This document shows positions 61,730-64,000 of a stretch of DNA of 64,000 bases, piece by piece (within the stretch, counting starts at the first letter, position 1; each line of letters begins with the position of its first letter). A model generated the notes under the pieces. The model did not search any database. It saw only the letters and a program-made list of their open reading frames with translations, and was not told where the DNA came from. A program made the translations under genes and the position numbers. The DNA comes from Phoebastria nigripes (Eukaryota; Chordata; Aves; Procellariiformes; Diomedeidae): assembly GCA_035582835.1 (NCBI GenBank), contig JAYKAV010001887.1, positions 2,764,769-2,828,768 on the forward strand, read 5' to 3'.

Positions 61730-64000
61730 GGTGGGTTATGGACCCCCCGAGAGGTGCCGGAGGTGTCAGGGAGTTCACTAATTACAGCTCATTATGGCTT
61801 GTAGGGGAAGGATGCTCTCAGCACGGCGAGTCAGGGTGCTTTAGCAGGACACCTTTTCAGACACCTCCTGATGCGGGCAAGGTGAACAGGGGTATGGGTT
61901 TTTCATTTTAACCTTCTGGAGTTGTATTTTGCTGCTGAGATCGGTGGGAGCAAAGCTGCCCTTTCATGGAGCCTTTCAGCGTTTTCCGTAATGATTTCCC
62001 TGCAACTTCAGACCTCTGTGACTTGGCCAGTTAGTTTCAACAAAGACAACTTTTATTATCTTACTGAAAAGTCTGGATGTGCTGGTATGTTGTGCTTGCT
62101 ACATACACATTTTCAAGCATTAGTCATGCCATAACATCTGCTTTTTATTGGTAATTACACTATCCCCATTTTAATAAGAGGTAATTCTTAAATTTCTCAT
62201 AAAATATATATGACTCCAGGGAAAGAAGGTGAAAGGTTTTGCAAGCCTCTCACAGCCACAAGACCAAAATGAGTGGAAATAAATCCTTTCTGAGCACAAC
62301 TTGTCCAGCCACTCACGACAGCGCGTCCAGGGATGCCTGTGCGACTCGCCGTCCCTATTTCTCCTAATTGTTCATGCTCTGCAGAACAGACCTGCAAAGT
62401 CTGTGCGCCACGGCCCTTCTGGGTGCTATTAATGTGCTCAAAAATGGGGACCTGGTCCTAAAGTTGCACGTACATGGATACCCCCTCCTGGGTGTAACTC
62501 GACTGGAATTAGTGTGAAGGGGGTTCTGCGAGATCAGGTCCGAACTGGGGAACAGTAAAAGTTTGTGGGCTGTTTCCAAGTGTTTTAGATGCTTTAGAAT
62601 TTCAAATAGGTGTCTAGATTAATGGACCGTAACTTGTTTGCGTTCATATTTATTGTAGACTCGGTATAAACCGAGTTGAAATAGTGTGCCTGAAAAATGA
62701 GCAACATCTGAAGTGGAAGACCAATATCCAGATAAAGCATCGAGAAGAAAATCTTTTGGGGCTCCATTAAAAGCTTCCAGTTTCTTATTTCTCACTGTCT
62801 CTCTGTAGGTAAGTGCTGCTGCGCTGCTTTGGCCATGCGAGAGTTGGGCTCTGTGATTCCATAGCCTGTTTCCAGGGATTTTTCTAGCAATTCTGGACAA
62901 GGCAGTGACAAATGACACTTTTGCAAGGTCATCCCTAAATCTTTGAAAACCAGGGAGCTTTTTCAGTGGCTCCTGCCATTCACTGAATGCCAGCAGCCAA
63001 GCCCATATGGAGCATTGTGTGCTGAGCTCATTGTTGATGCAAATGCACACAACTAGTTTTGATTAAGAACAAAATGCAGAATTGACTCAAACTGCTTTTT
63101 TTGTTTGAAAAGCTTCAAGCCTCTCATTATCATCAGGGTTTCTTTCAGGGCAGGAAATTGGAATTTCCATAAAATAATGCTGAAAGACACAGGGTGAAGT
63201 CAAAGAACATTAACGTTCCTAGCAAATGGAAGGATAAACATGCAAAACAAATTTGGGGACACTCAGCTAAACATTTGGGGGCATGTTATGGCATGTGGAT
63301 TGTTTCAGTTATTCAATATATATTAAGCAGCCGCATACACAAATGGTAAAAGGACAAAGCAGTGGGTTTAAGAGAGGCCTTTTCCCTTTGCACAGTAACT
63401 CATAGCTATCCAGAATGTGATTATTGCATTGAATAGCCAAGGAGGGTTTGCATTGTAGCGTGCCCGGATTGCATGGTTTTCATGTGAACAAGGAGCTCGT
63501 TCCAGTGCAGAAGAAGGTCCCACGGCAGCGTTTGTAGCCCTGAGGTCACTGAGGGGGGATCAAAAAGACTTTGTGTAACCTCAGGGCTGCTCTGCTGTGT
63601 TTGGAAACGCTGGTGCTTGGAGGGACTCGCCGGCCGCTGAGCACAGCCAGCATGCAGGTGGTCCAGTGCCGTTTCCCATCCTCGGGATGTCCTGGCTGAC
63701 TGGAAAATCCTTGTGCCAAGGGAAACTGGAAAGTGGCAACCACATTCTTTGCTCTTTCAACACCCGGATGAATCTGGCTAGAGAGTCTCTTCCTTTTTAT
63801 GGGGGTTTAATCATAGCCAGGGCTGGCAGTGTTCCTTACAAATAAGGGTGTTTGGTATTTCCCGGTGCAAGACCAGGCTACTCTGTGTATGATACTGCAG
63901 GGCGGTTTTGTGTTTTCTGGGAGGAGGGAAATAAAAGGAAGGACATTTTTGCCAAGGATGACATTAAAAAGCTATCTTGCAAAGGCAAGCTCTCCAAAAT

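Larger units (their letters stand above)
58611..64000. other. Region to the right edge: no firm gene
   Basis: No exon is firmly supported. It should hold upstream parts of the 57-58.6 kb gene if that gene is real, but I could not connect any open segment to it in phase. A possible signal-peptide exon at 60.23 kb and an open block ending at a good donor at 61.73 kb are on the opposite strand. A minus-strand open frame of 143 codons at 62.62-63.05 kb has no recognisable family. A C-rich tract lies at 59.84-59.87 kb. Confidence 0.45.

Noticed and set aside
62619..63050. 143-codon minus-strand frame containing FSEWQ, reminiscent of a WSXWS motif
   Set aside because: The motif is incomplete, the surrounding residues do not fit a fibronectin-type III domain, and no splice sites bracket it in phase with the 58610 exon.
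38260..64000. CXCL14 expected by synteny
   Set aside because: No chemokine exon with its C-x-C and basic C-terminus is visible; it probably lies beyond the right edge.

Overview
This 64 kb window reads as vertebrate nuclear DNA, most likely from a bird. The genes have many short exons with GT-AG introns, the introns are compact, there is a remnant of a CR1 LINE, interspersed repeats are few, and isolated single N bases point to a draft assembly. The two recognisable genes, SLC25A48 and IL9, are neighbours in the mammalian 5q31-type cytokine region, so this is the syntenic block in a sauropsid. No bacterial, phage or CRISPR structure is present.

Layout. 1-12.6 kb: intergenic, no gene recognised; poly(A) runs, an AT tract and a diverged pair of ~125 bp repeats. 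12.6-15.2 kb: a complete five-exon IL9 gene on the minus strand (138 residues), with a TATA-like box close upstream and tandem AU-rich elements before the poly(A) signal. 15.2-25.5 kb: intergenic, with a ~350 bp G-rich minisatellite at 24 kb. 25.6-37.9 kb: a complete seven-exon SLC25A48 gene on the minus strand (306 residues), with a CpG-rich promoter and a GC-rich tandem repeat that ends 7 bases before the start codon. 38.3-56.9 kb: mostly intergenic, with an AT-rich, homeodomain-motif-dense segment at 51 kb. 56.9-58.6 kb: two well-bounded minus-strand exons that fit no family I can name; they share a tyrosine motif (Y-F/L-P-Y-Y/S-R-T) in three copies and look like the 3' end of an undescribed gene. 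58.6-64 kb: no firm gene, but a possible plus-strand signal-peptide exon and a second open exon-like block.

Function. SLC25A48 encodes an inner mitochondrial membrane carrier, linked in mammals to choline import. IL9 encodes a secreted gamma-chain cytokine. They are neighbours by ancient synteny, not parts of one pathway. The 57-58.6 kb gene is the main novelty: its acidic tail with repeated tyrosines could be the cytoplasmic end of a receptor or adaptor, but this is inference because its 5' exons were not found. All exon calls come from reading splice sites and codons by eye; no alignment or database search was possible.
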